A stretch of DNA of 5,258 nucleotides, from positions 1 to 5,258 of the forward strand of contig JAEZVS010000149.1 in NCBI GenBank assembly GCA_023443145.1, read 5' to 3'. Origin of the DNA: Bacillota bacterium (lineage in GTDB: Bacteria > Bacillota > Peptococcia > Peptococcales > Peptococcaceae). The number at the start of each line of letters is the position of its first letter. The stretch's first letter is position 1. Shown here one piece after another: positions 1 through 5,258 of this stretch. The notes beneath the pieces were generated by a model. It was not told where the DNA came from, did no database searches, and worked only from the letters and a program-made list of their open reading frames with translations. The translations under genes were made by a program, and so were the position numbers.

Positions 1-2
1 TG

Positions 3-263
3 GCCATGACCGCCTGGCCCCCTTTCGGGGCGGCAGTGGCCGATATCTTCGCGGAGCCCGTTACCCGCACCATGACCGTTTCTGCAGAAAAACATTATGG
101 CGACCCGCGCATCGAGTTGGTCCCTCAAGGCGAGAAAAGCAGCCGTACTTGGGGACATTTTGTATCTCGTAAAGACCTCGCCGCCATTAAAGGGGTGAAG
201 GTGCAGTTAACCTATTGGCCCCGCTCCGGGGTGGTGAAAGAGGTGCAGGAAGGAAAAACCTGA
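3..263 (+). CDS. 3' end of an unrecognised protein (partial)
   Basis: An open frame runs in from the left edge and stops with TGA at 261-263. The first ATG in the window (6-8) has only five bases before it and the frame is open upstream, so this is most likely the C-terminal part of a longer protein rather than a complete 85-residue one. The visible sequence has no membrane span and no cysteine. It is polar and mixed-charge, with several aromatic residues near the end (TWGHF, LTYWPRSG), as in a small beta-rich domain. I do not recognise the family. A hairpin and a strong terminator follow about 45-120 bases downstream, consistent with this being the last gene of its transcription unit. Confidence is good that the frame is coding, low for anything about function or the true start. 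Confidence 0.55.
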   Translation, partial: AMTAWPPFGAAVADIFAEPVTRTMTVSAEKHYGDPRIELVPQGEKSSRTWGHFVSRKDLAAIKGVKVQLTYWPRSGVVKEVQEGKT

Positions 264-307
264 GGGCGCCCCCTTCTCGTATGATAAAGACTTTTTTCTC
301 TAAAAGA

Positions 308-348
308 GGCAGCCATAAAAAGACATGTCGCCTTTTATGGGCACTGCC
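308..348 (+). other. Bulged hairpin upstream of terminator
   Basis: GGCAG (308-312) plus CCATAAAA (313-320) can pair with TTTTATGG (333-340) plus CTGCC (344-348). This gives 13 base pairs with a three-base bulge (GCA, 341-343) and a 12-base apical loop that itself contains the palindrome GACATGTC. It sits six bases before the stem of the terminator, so transcripts leaving the upstream gene would carry two stacked hairpins at the 3' end. It could protect the mRNA end or belong to a short untranslated RNA. No known RNA family is recognised. Confidence 0.4.
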
Positions 349-354
349 CTTTAT

Positions 355-384
355 AAAAAACCGGCCATTAGGGCCGGTTTTTTT
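355..384 (+). terminator. Rho-independent terminator
   Basis: The arms AAAAAACCGGCC (355-366) and GGCCGGTTTTTT (372-383) form a 12-bp perfect stem with the five-base loop ATTAG, and the T run ends at 384. The GC core followed by seven T residues is classical. It ends the upstream plus-strand gene about 90 bases after that gene's stop codon. The A run on the left arm means it could also act on the opposite strand. Confidence 0.9.
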
Positions 385-520
385 ATAAAGAACAGGCAGA
401 GATTCAGTAGGGGAGAAGCATAGAGAAGGTTTCAATTTGTCGCCGTCTGTTTGGGTGGAATGTGCGCAGCGTCACAAAAAGACTTTTTTGACCCATAAAT
501 ATATTAGATTAGGGAAACCC

Positions 521-538
521 CTCGTTAACGTTAAAGAG
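521..538. promoter_or_regulatory. Candidate operator palindrome
   Basis: CTCgTTAACGTTAAaGAG is an 18-base near-perfect palindrome: a perfect 10-base core TTAACGTTAA (525-534) plus three matching bases on each flank, with one mismatched pair. It covers the place where a -35 box would lie relative to the TATAAT at 552-557, and no good TTGACA is present there. A dimeric regulator binding here could block or replace RNA polymerase contacts. The regulator is unknown. Confidence 0.45.
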
Positions 539-551
539 ATGGCGGGGAGGG

Positions 552-557
552 TATAAT
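552..557 (+). promoter_or_regulatory. -10 box of the aldehyde dehydrogenase promoter
   Basis: A perfect TATAAT lies 60 bases before the start codon. At the usual 17-base spacing the -35 position (529-534) reads CGTTAA, a poor match, and lies inside the palindrome at 521-538. A strong -10 with a weak -35 fits a regulated promoter. The start site is predicted about seven bases downstream of the -10 box and has not been mapped. Confidence 0.55.
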
Positions 558-616
558 GAAAGCAGACACTCGTTCATTTTGCTTACTGCAATGACAAATG
601 AAAGGATGCGTTTTTC

Positions 617-2125
617 ATGAATGTAAATCTTAAAGATACATACCAACTGTTTATCAACGGCGAATGGCGTGACGCCGAAGGCGCCGAGACCATTGCCACC
701 ACCAACCCCGCCACCGGCGATCATTTGGCCAACATAGCCGAAGCCTCTCAAAAAGACGTAGACGATGCGGTGGCTGCTGCCCGCGCCGCGTTTAAAACCT
801 GGCGCCATGTGCAGCCCTTTGAGCGCGCCCGCATCTTAAACAAAATTGCCGATATCATTGAAGAAAATGCCGAACGGTTGGCCACGGTGGAAACCATGGA
901 CAACGGCAAACCCATCCGGGAAACATCCAACATCGATATCCCCTTTGCCGTGGAACATTTCCGCTATTTTGCCGGTGCCATCACAGCCGATGAAGGCCAT
1001 GCCAGCGTGCTGCAAGGCCGTTTTCTCTCCCTGATTCTCCGCGAGCCCATCGGGGTGGTGGGGCAGATTGTGCCTTGGAATTTCCCCTTCCTGATGGCAG
1101 CCTGGAAACTGGCCCCGGCTTTGGCCGCCGGCGATACGGTGGTGTTCAAGCCCTCGTCCACCACATCCCTTTCCATGCTCGTCTTTACCGAACTGATTCA
1201 AGACGTGCTGCCCAAAGGCGTGTTGAACGTCATCACCGGTAAAGGCTCCACCGCCGGCGAATACGTGAAAGAGCACAAAGGCTTGGACAAACTGGCCTTT
1301 ACCGGCTCCACCGAAGTGGGCCGCGGCGTTGCCGAAGCGGCCGCCAAGCGCTTGATTCCCGCCACCTTGGAACTGGGCGGCAAAAGCGCCAACATCATTT
1401 TTGAAGACGCAGACATGGATAAAGCCTTAGACGGTGTGCAGCTGGGCATTCTCTTTAACCAAGGCCAGGTGTGCTGTGCCGGCAGCCGCATCTTTGTGCA
1501 GGAATCCATCTATGATTGCTTCATTGAAAAAGCATTGGAAAAATTCAAAGACCTGAAAGTGGGCAATCCCCTTGACCCCGACACAGCCATGGGCTCTCAA
1601 ATCAATGAAGGCCAGCTGAAGAAGATTTTAGAGTACATTAAAATCGGCACCGATGAAGGCGCCCGCGTGGCTTGCGGCGGCGAACGCCTCACCGGCGGCG
1701 AATACGACAAAGGCGCCTTTGTGGCCCCCACCCTTTTGGTGGATGTAAAAAATGACATGCGCGTGGCCCAGGAAGAAATTTTCGGCCCGGTGGGCGTGGT
1801 CATCCCCTTTAAAGATGCCGATGACGTCATCCGCATGGCCAATGAAAGCGTCTACGGTTTGGGCGGCGGCGTCTTTACCCAAGACATCAACAAAGCCCTG
1901 CGCGTGGCCCGTGAAGTGGAAACCGGCCGCATTTGGGTGAACACCTACAACCAAATTCCCGCCGGTGCACCCTTCGGCGGCTACAAAGAAAGCGGCATCG
2001 GCCGTGAAACCCATAAGATGATTTTAGACCACTACAGCCAGGTTAAAAACATCATGATCGACCTTTCCGACGCCACCAGCGGTTTTTACGATGCCCAAGC
2101 CGGTGAAGGCTGCATTGTGCAATAA
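617..2125 (+). CDS. NAD(P)-dependent aldehyde dehydrogenase, AldB/ExaC-like
   Basis: This complete 502-residue protein oxidises an aldehyde to the carboxylic acid with NAD(P)+ in the cytoplasm. The whole ALDH superfamily signature is present: PWNFP with the oxyanion Asn155, the cofactor-binding Lys178 in VFKPS, the Rossmann loop FTGSTEVG (228-235), general base Glu252 in LELGGKS, nucleophile Cys286 in GQVCCAG, Glu387 in EEIFGPV, and GYKESGIGRE near the C-terminus. Cys286 aligns with Cys302 of human ALDH2; a second Cys follows it. Length is normal for the family, with a tail of about 12 residues after the usual GFY-type ending. The overall look is closest to the acetaldehyde/short-chain aldehyde enzymes AldB, ExaC and AcoD, but the substrate cannot be read from sequence. 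AAAGGA (601-606), ten bases upstream, supports the ATG at 617. The gene appears monocistronic, ending at a strong terminator. Confidence 0.96.
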   Translation: MNVNLKDTYQLFINGEWRDAEGAETIATTNPATGDHLANIAEASQKDVDDAVAAARAAFKTWRHVQPFERARILNKIADIIEENAERLATVETMDNGKPIRETSNIDIPFAVEHFRYFAGAITADEGHASVLQGRFLSLILREPIGVVGQIVPWNFPFLMAAWKLAPALAAGDTVVFKPSSTTSLSMLVFTELIQDVLPKGVLNVITGKGSTAGEYVKEHKGLDKLAFTGSTEVGRGVAEAAAKRLIPATLELGGKSANIIFEDADMDKALDGVQLGILFNQGQVCCAGSRIFVQESIYDCFIEKALEKFKDLKVGNPLDPDTAMGSQINEGQLKKILEYIKIGTDEGARVACGGERLTGGEYDKGAFVAPTLLVDVKNDMRVAQEEIFGPVGVVIPFKDADDVIRMANESVYGLGGGVFTQDINKALRVAREVETGRIWVNTYNQIPAGAPFGGYKESGIGRETHKMILDHYSQVKNIMIDLSDATSGFYDAQAGEGCIVQ

Positions 2126-2164
2126 AAAACGCCCGCATTGCGGCCGTGCCGTTTTGGTATGGTA

Positions 2165-2211
2165 CACAAAAAAACAGCGAACCGTTTTTAGCGGTTCGCT
2201 GTTTTTTTGTG
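2165..2211. terminator. Bidirectional rho-independent terminator
   Basis: A 20-bp perfect stem (2165-2184 pairing with 2192-2211) has the GC-rich core CAGCGAACCG / CGGTTCGCTG, runs of seven A and seven T on the outer flanks, and a seven-base loop. It lies between two convergent genes, 40 bases after the dehydrogenase stop and 16 bases after the minus-strand stop at 2227, and can serve both. Confidence 0.93.
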
Positions 2212-2226
2212 AAAAGCCATCAAATT

Positions 2227-3390
2227 TTACGCACCGAAAAAGCCGTAAAAGCCTACAAAATGATCCGGGCCGATGGGGTCGCTCCCTTTGATTTCGTTGA
2301 GTTTTTCGGGTGCGACAAAGCTTACGGCGGGGTAGTATTGGTATTTCTTCTGGTTTTCCTCGTTCAGCTCATAGTCTAGACGCCATATGGCAAAAGATTT
2401 GAAATCCTTATCGTACTCGATGGGATTGTTTTCATAAAGCTTGGTCACATACTCTCTTTGGCTCATGCCCTCAGGCACATTGGTGAGAAAATCTTTGCAT
2501 TTTCCTGAAAACACTTGCGGATAAATATCATCCGGCATATGGGCGTAAGCGCTTTCAAAATCATAATTGCCGTCGCTTGTTCGTTCTGCAGGGTAGCGAT
2601 AAATCAAAAAAATATCGGTGTCTTTGATCATGTAACAATGGATAACCAAGGGGCCGGAAAAGCCAATATTAAATGTGGGCATATATTTTTCTAGATAAGC
2701 GTTGTTCTCTTCATAGGGAATGTTCGTTAATCGATATTTTTTCTTCAACTCTCCAAAAGGCAGGTGCAAAATATCTTTGTAAAGATCGGTGGGCGCTATG
2801 CGGATGATGCGCTCGCCGTTGTCTTTAATGCGATAGCCGCAGGCGTTGCCGTCTTGCAAAATCAGGTTGTCGAAATCTTTCACTCGGAAAACCAGCGTGT
2901 CTTTGCCGCGGGTCAGGGTGTAGTGCGTGCCGTCCCAGGCGATGGCATAGGCCTTTTTGTTGGCCTCGTCATCGGCGCGGTATTCGGTGGCGCCGATTTT
3001 ACGAATGCGCAAATTTTCGTTATTGATGAGCCAGCGGCCCACCACAAAATCTGCCTTATTGTTGTTGTCAGGCTCCAGCACTTCTTTGGCCATAAGGGCT
3101 TTCATCTCTTTATCCGCTTCCGATTCGGCAGGGGCTTGCTCCGATGACGCCGCCTGCCCGGCGCTGTTGCCGTCGTTCTGTTTGGCGGTCACATAGTAGA
3201 AACCGCCGGCCAAGAGCAGCAAAACCAACACAATGGATATGGCCGGTAAAAATGACCGGCGCTTGGGTGCGGCCATGGGCACCAAAGACACATTTTCCAA
3301 AGACTGTCCGCAATGGCCGCAAAAGCGGGCATCTTTTTCCACCGCTTGCCGGCAATAAGGGCAAGCGTATTCTTGATGGGTTTGATTCAT
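2227..3390 (-). CDS. Zinc-ribbon, single-membrane-span protein with two extracytoplasmic domains
   Basis: This intact 387-residue protein has no assigned function. In order: a zinc ribbon with four cysteines (CPYC 10-13, CGHC 24-27), a basic stop (KRRS, 43-46), one membrane span (about 48-67), a polar Ala/Ser/Glu-rich linker (70-95), a beta-rich domain (about 112-198, opening with VVGRW), and a C-terminal domain (about 200-387). By the positive-inside rule the ribbon is cytoplasmic and the rest outside. The layout resembles TcaA/YvbJ-type envelope proteins of Bacillota. The C-terminal domain matches the broken neighbour at 3786-4633, for example LPFGELKKKYRLTNIP against LPFSELKKKYKLTSIP and the shared GKCKDFLTN. 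That neighbour lacks the 112-198 domain. I start at 3390, not at the in-frame ATG at 3417, because AAGGAGG at 3401-3407 lies between the two. G+C is about 41% over the C-terminal domain and about 55% before it. Confidence 0.88.
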   Translation of the reverse strand: MNQTHQEYACPYCRQAVEKDARFCGHCGQSLENVSLVPMAAPKRRSFLPAISIVLVLLLLAGGFYYVTAKQNDGNSAGQAASSEQAPAESEADKEMKALMAKEVLEPDNNNKADFVVGRWLINNENLRIRKIGATEYRADDEANKKAYAIAWDGTHYTLTRGKDTLVFRVKDFDNLILQDGNACGYRIKDNGERIIRIAPTDLYKDILHLPFGELKKKYRLTNIPYEENNAYLEKYMPTFNIGFSGPLVIHCYMIKDTDIFLIYRYPAERTSDGNYDFESAYAHMPDDIYPQVFSGKCKDFLTNVPEGMSQREYVTKLYENNPIEYDKDFKSFAIWRLDYELNEENQKKYQYYPAVSFVAPEKLNEIKGSDPIGPDHFVGFYGFFGA

Positions 3391-3400
3391 AGAAAGTCCA

Positions 3401-3407
3401 CCTCCTT
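3401..3407 (-). promoter_or_regulatory. Ribosome binding site fixing the 3390 start
   Basis: On the minus strand AAGGAGG, continuing as AAGGAGGTGGA, stands ten bases before the ATG at 3390. It is a near-perfect match to the 16S rRNA 3' end. An in-frame ATG at 3417 would place this site inside the coding region, so the shorter form is preferred; it also matches the paralogue's N-terminus (Met-Asn, then a few residues to CPYC). Confidence 0.85.
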
Positions 3408-3452
3408 GTGGTGACATAACGTTTTCTTAATTGGCTTGAAGCGCTGCCGGGC

Positions 3453-3480
3453 TTTTTATTAACCGCTCTGTTAATAAAAA
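3453..3480. repeat. 11-bp perfect inverted repeat, AT-rich
   Basis: TTTTTATTAAC (3453-3463) and GTTAATAAAAA (3470-3480) are perfect inverted copies separated by CGCTCT. The repeat lies 63-90 bases upstream of the intact zinc-ribbon gene. Its stem has a single GC pair and is not followed by a T run in either direction, so it is a poor terminator. Two half-sites with six bases between them look more like a binding site for a dimeric regulator. The rest of the stretch 3391-3629 shows no gene and no convincing promoter. Confidence 0.45.
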
Positions 3481-3629
3481 AATGCGACTGTGCGGGCCAA
3501 TGGGGGTATTTGAGCCGTAAGGTGTGGTCAAAATAAAAGGATGCTCTATGATAGAAAATGCCGCCGTCTGTGTCGGTCAACCAGGCATCTTCATGTTTTT
3601 GTCTGTTTTGCGGGATGGGTGGCCGCAAT

Positions 3630-3737
3630 TCATTTGGCAGATGCCAAAGAAGCGCCGCATTGTGCGCAATATTTCATCCGGCCGTCAATGGGTTGTTTAC
3701 ACTGAGGGCAGAGGTCAAAAGCCTCTTTTTTATTCAT
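3630..3737 (-). CDS. 35-residue stand-alone zinc-ribbon protein
   Basis: A short frame begins with ATG at 3737 and ends with TGA at 3630-3632. It contains CPQC (10-13) and CAQC (24-27), the same four-cysteine spacing as both neighbouring zinc-ribbon proteins, and ends eight residues after the last cysteine. AAGGTGG (3743-3749) lies five bases before the ATG, a good ribosome binding site. It follows the restored stop of the broken paralogue by 48 bases, so the two may share a transcript. No membrane span or downstream domain can be found after the stop in any frame. It is therefore either a genuine mini-protein or the leftover head of a third paralogue that lost its body. Its function is unknown; zinc binding is inferred from the cysteine pattern only. 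Confidence 0.6.
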   Translation of the reverse strand: MNKKEAFDLCPQCKQPIDGRMKYCAQCGASLASAK

Positions 3738-3785
3738 GTGTACCACCTTTTTCGTTGAATAGCATATTGATGATTTGTCGTTTAT

Positions 3786-4633
3786 TTAACGAAACCCGAT
3801 GGGGCTTTCCGGCGTAATGGGGTCTTTACCGGAGCCTTCGCCCGTAGCGGTTTTGGCAAAGGTGACCATAATGGTTTTATTGCCATAAACAATTGGTTCC
3901 CAGATAGGGGTAATGATAGTTGCTGTCTCGATTAAAGGTAGATGAGGGCGACAAATGCGTTACATATTCTTCTTGCGTCATTTTAGAAGGCATGTTCGTT
4001 AAAAAGTCTTTACATTTTCCGGTAAAGCAGCTGGGGATGGCATCCTCAGGCACATGGTCAAAACTCCATGCTTTCTTTTGGTCATAGGTTTCAGGATCAT
4101 CCGCCCATCCGCCATAATCTTCGATGGGGTATTGATAGAGCAACCCCACGTGGTGATCTTCTATCACAAACTGGTGAATCACCAGATCATGTGCAGAAAG
4201 AGAGGCTATGCCAAAGTTTGGATAACCGGCATCAGATGACACATTTTGCGGAATGCTGGTCAGTTTGTATTTCTTCTTTAATTCGGAGAAAGGCAAGGTG
4301 TTTAAATCTTTAAATAGCTCAGAGGGTTCCATCCTGGCTGCTTTTTCGTTCTCAGCATCCAGGGCATGTTCTTGCACGGCTGCTTGTTTCGAACCGTGCA
4401 GGTTGTGTAAATAATACCAGCCGCCGGCGCACAGTAAAAGGATAAGAGATAATGTAACGGCATAAGTGAAAAAAGGCGGTTTTTTCTCCGTTTTTTGGAT
4501 TTGGGGTGCGGCATCAATGGGGCACGCCGCCACTTTCATTCAAGATGCGTCCGCAAGTACCGCAAAACTGTGCGTCCCTTTACACCCCGGCCCTGCAATA
4601 AGGGCAGCGGTGCGGTGAGTTGTTATGGTTCAT
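3786..4633 (-). pseudogene. Broken zinc-ribbon/TM paralogue (one nonsense, two frameshifts)
   Basis: The original gene starts at ATG 4633 behind AAGGAG (4643-4648) and gives MNHNNSPHRCPYCRAGV, then TAA at codon 18 (4580-4582) where the intact paralogue has GAA. The same frame resumes with RDAQFCGTCGRILNESGGVP, completing the ribbon. An extra C in a CCCC run (minus strand, 4519-4522) shifts to the frame holding the membrane span (FFTYAVTLSLILLLCAGGWYY), a short linker and the C-terminal domain (LPFSELKKKYKLTSIP, GKCKDFLTNMP). A second extra C (3907-3910) shifts into IWEPIVYGNKTIMVTF, ending in DPITPESPIGFR and TAA at 3786-3788. Removing both extra bases leaves 846 bases, exactly 282 codons. 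The longest surviving frame (3877-4539) lacks the ribbon and has no good ribosome binding site. Compared with the intact paralogue it lacks the middle domain of about 90-100 residues. Confidence 0.85.
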
Positions 4634-4661
4634 AAATCATGGCTCCTTGCAATAGGTTGAA

Positions 4662-4690
4662 ATATCAACGTCATATTGATTGGTCGTAAA
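4662..4690 (-). promoter_or_regulatory. Weak candidate promoter of the broken paralogue
   Basis: On the minus strand TTTACG (4685-4690) and TGATAT (4662-4667) are 17 bases apart and lie between the terminator at 4701-4743 and the start codon at 4633. The spacing is ideal but both boxes are imperfect. The upstream terminator makes a separate promoter necessary, which is the main support. Confidence 0.3.
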
Positions 4691-4700
4691 TAGGCTGCTT

Positions 4701-4743
4701 AAAACAAAGACAGTATCTGCTTTAAAGATACTGTCTTTGTTTT
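4701..4743 (-). terminator. Rho-independent terminator after the 4784-5224 gene
   Basis: An 18-bp perfect stem (4701-4718 pairing with 4726-4743, core AAAGACAGTATCT / AGATACTGTCTTT) has a seven-base loop and ends in TTTT on either strand. It starts 41 bases past the TGA of the minus-strand gene at 4784 and separates that gene from the broken zinc-ribbon gene. The stem is less GC-rich than the one at 2165 but long and perfect. Confidence 0.8.
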
Positions 4744-4783
4744 TGGGAAGGTAAACATATCAATCATCATCTTCATTCGAGAT

Positions 4784-5224
4784 TCACAGTTCATCGGCTT
4801 CCTCAAAGGCATCGCCAAAAGGCCCCATTAAGGCATTGATATCATTTTTGCTTAATGAGATCAGCCATTCTCCTTTTTCTTTGACAAAGGTTAATTCTCC
4901 GATGCTTTCGTAGAATTAATAAGGCACAACGGCGTTGCGTCTGAATGAAGAAATTTTGGCGTCTGCCAGATTAAAGTTAAGGTCTACCCAATCTGAACTT
5001 TCAAGTGCATGATCAGCAAGCACGCTAAAATCGTCCCATTTTTTGGTGACCTCATTGTACAAATCGGCATAGCTTTTTCCTTGGGCTGCCAAAGCGGCGA
5101 AATCTTCATCATTCTGAGATAGAACCTGCACAATGTTTTCTTTGCTTTCTTCGGTAAGTAAGCCGCCCAAGGTTTTTAAATCCATTTTGTTCATGGCAAG
5201 TTTAATCTCTGTGATAAAGTCCAT
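4784..5224 (-). pseudogene. Domain protein interrupted by an in-frame TAA
   Basis: The frame from ATG 5224 gives 102 residues, then TAA at 4916-4918. Beyond it the same frame continues for 43 clearly protein-like residues (FYESIGELTFVKEKGEWLIS, ending in an acidic tail) to TGA at 4784-4786. One substitution, for example from a tyrosine codon TAT or TAC, explains the break; no shift is needed. The whole would be about 146 residues. The helical first part (NKMDLKTLGGLLTEES), then strands and a closing LTFVKEKGEWLIS, resemble small NTF2-like/DUF4878-type domains found in Bacillota lipoproteins and TcaA-like proteins; this is inference. No signal peptide, membrane span or zinc ribbon is visible. 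There is no clear ribosome binding site before 5224, only a TATACT-like -10 box at 5238-5243, and a TGA precedes in frame, so the true 5' end may be damaged or lie beyond the window. Confidence 0.65.
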
Positions 5225-5258
5225 ATAATTGTGTAAAAGTATAAAAGGTCATGGCCCC

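Larger units (their letters stand above)
264..616. other. Intergenic region, 353 bases
   Basis: No convincing gene lies here on either strand; the one longer minus-strand frame (187-435) runs across the terminator and has no ribosome binding site. The region holds the bulged hairpin at 308-348, the terminator at 355-384, about 135 bases with nothing recognisable, and then the palindrome, -10 box and ribosome binding site (AAAGGA, 601-606) of the aldehyde dehydrogenase gene. From the -10 box to the start codon is about 60 bases, so the transcript would have a leader of roughly 50 bases. Confidence 0.7.

Noticed and set aside
836..2014. Long minus-strand frames opposite the aldehyde dehydrogenase (836-1276, 1628-2014)
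   Set aside because: These are His/Gly/Ala-rich mirror frames of a GC-rich gene that has every catalytic residue on the plus strand; no ribosome binding sites of note.
3453..3480. Inverted repeat as a rho-independent terminator
   Set aside because: The stem has only one GC pair and no T run follows it on either strand.
438..3575. GCCGTCTG-containing words as Neisseriaceae DNA uptake sequences (near 440 and 3562)
   Set aside because: Neither extends to a full uptake motif such as GCCGTCTGAA, and the terminators lack the usual inverted pair.
3110..3628. Minus-strand frame of 172 residues
   Set aside because: It overlaps the N-terminal part of the intact zinc-ribbon gene in another frame and crosses the inverted repeat at 3453-3480. 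Its composition (Arg/His/Pro-rich) is typical of a shadow frame.
3524..3817. Plus-strand frame of 97 residues with AAAGGA before its second ATG (3548)
   Set aside because: It lies antisense to the 35-residue zinc-ribbon gene and to the tail of the broken paralogue, whose cysteine pattern and homology are specific. Its own translation shows no domain-like pattern.
3877..4539. A genuine 220-residue protein starting at ATG 4539
   Set aside because: Its first residues come from the wrong frame relative to the paralogue, it has no good ribosome binding site, and the ribbon and correct start lie just upstream behind lesions. It may still be expressed as a fragment.
2..5256. GGCCATGACC at 2-11 and again, inverted, at 5247-5256, as terminal repeats of a mobile element
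   Set aside because: Only 10 bases match, one copy lies inside an open coding frame, the window edges are probably arbitrary, and there is no transposase or integrase.

Overview
The window looks like a bacterial chromosome segment of mixed composition: roughly 55% G+C in the aldehyde dehydrogenase gene and nearer 40-45% in parts of the right half. Strong AAGGAGG-type ribosome binding sites, intergenic hairpin terminators and zinc-ribbon/single-membrane-span proteins of the TcaA/YvbJ kind suggest a Bacillota genome. A Negativicutes-like host is a guess from general feel only. No rRNA, tRNA, CRISPR, transposase or phage gene is visible.

Left part (1-2211). The window opens inside an unrecognised + strand gene that ends at 263. 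A 353-base gap follows, holding a bulged hairpin (308-348), a rho-independent terminator (355-384) and the regulatory region of the next gene: an 18-base near-palindrome (521-538) just upstream of a perfect TATAAT (552-557). That gene (617-2125) is a complete, intact NAD(P)-dependent aldehyde dehydrogenase with all catalytic residues. A 20-bp perfect-stem bidirectional terminator (2165-2211) separates it from the convergent genes to its right.

Right part (2227-5258). Everything here reads on the - strand and looks like a small cluster of related cell-envelope genes in different states of preservation. In transcription order: (a) a soluble-looking domain gene with an in-frame TAA (4784-5224), followed by its own terminator (4701-4743); (b) a zinc-ribbon/TM/extracytoplasmic-domain gene broken by one nonsense codon and two +1 insertions (3786-4633); (c) a 35-residue stand-alone zinc ribbon (3630-3737); (d) an intact 387-residue zinc-ribbon/TM protein (2227-3390). 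The C-terminal domain of (d) is clearly paralogous to that of (b), but (d) carries an extra domain of about 100 residues between membrane span and C-terminal domain, and its base composition changes sharply at that junction.

The main point of interest is this cluster: a duplicated and domain-shuffled membrane-anchored zinc-ribbon family with one intact member beside at least two decayed ones. I can assign no biochemical function to it. The dehydrogenase shows no visible functional link to the cluster.
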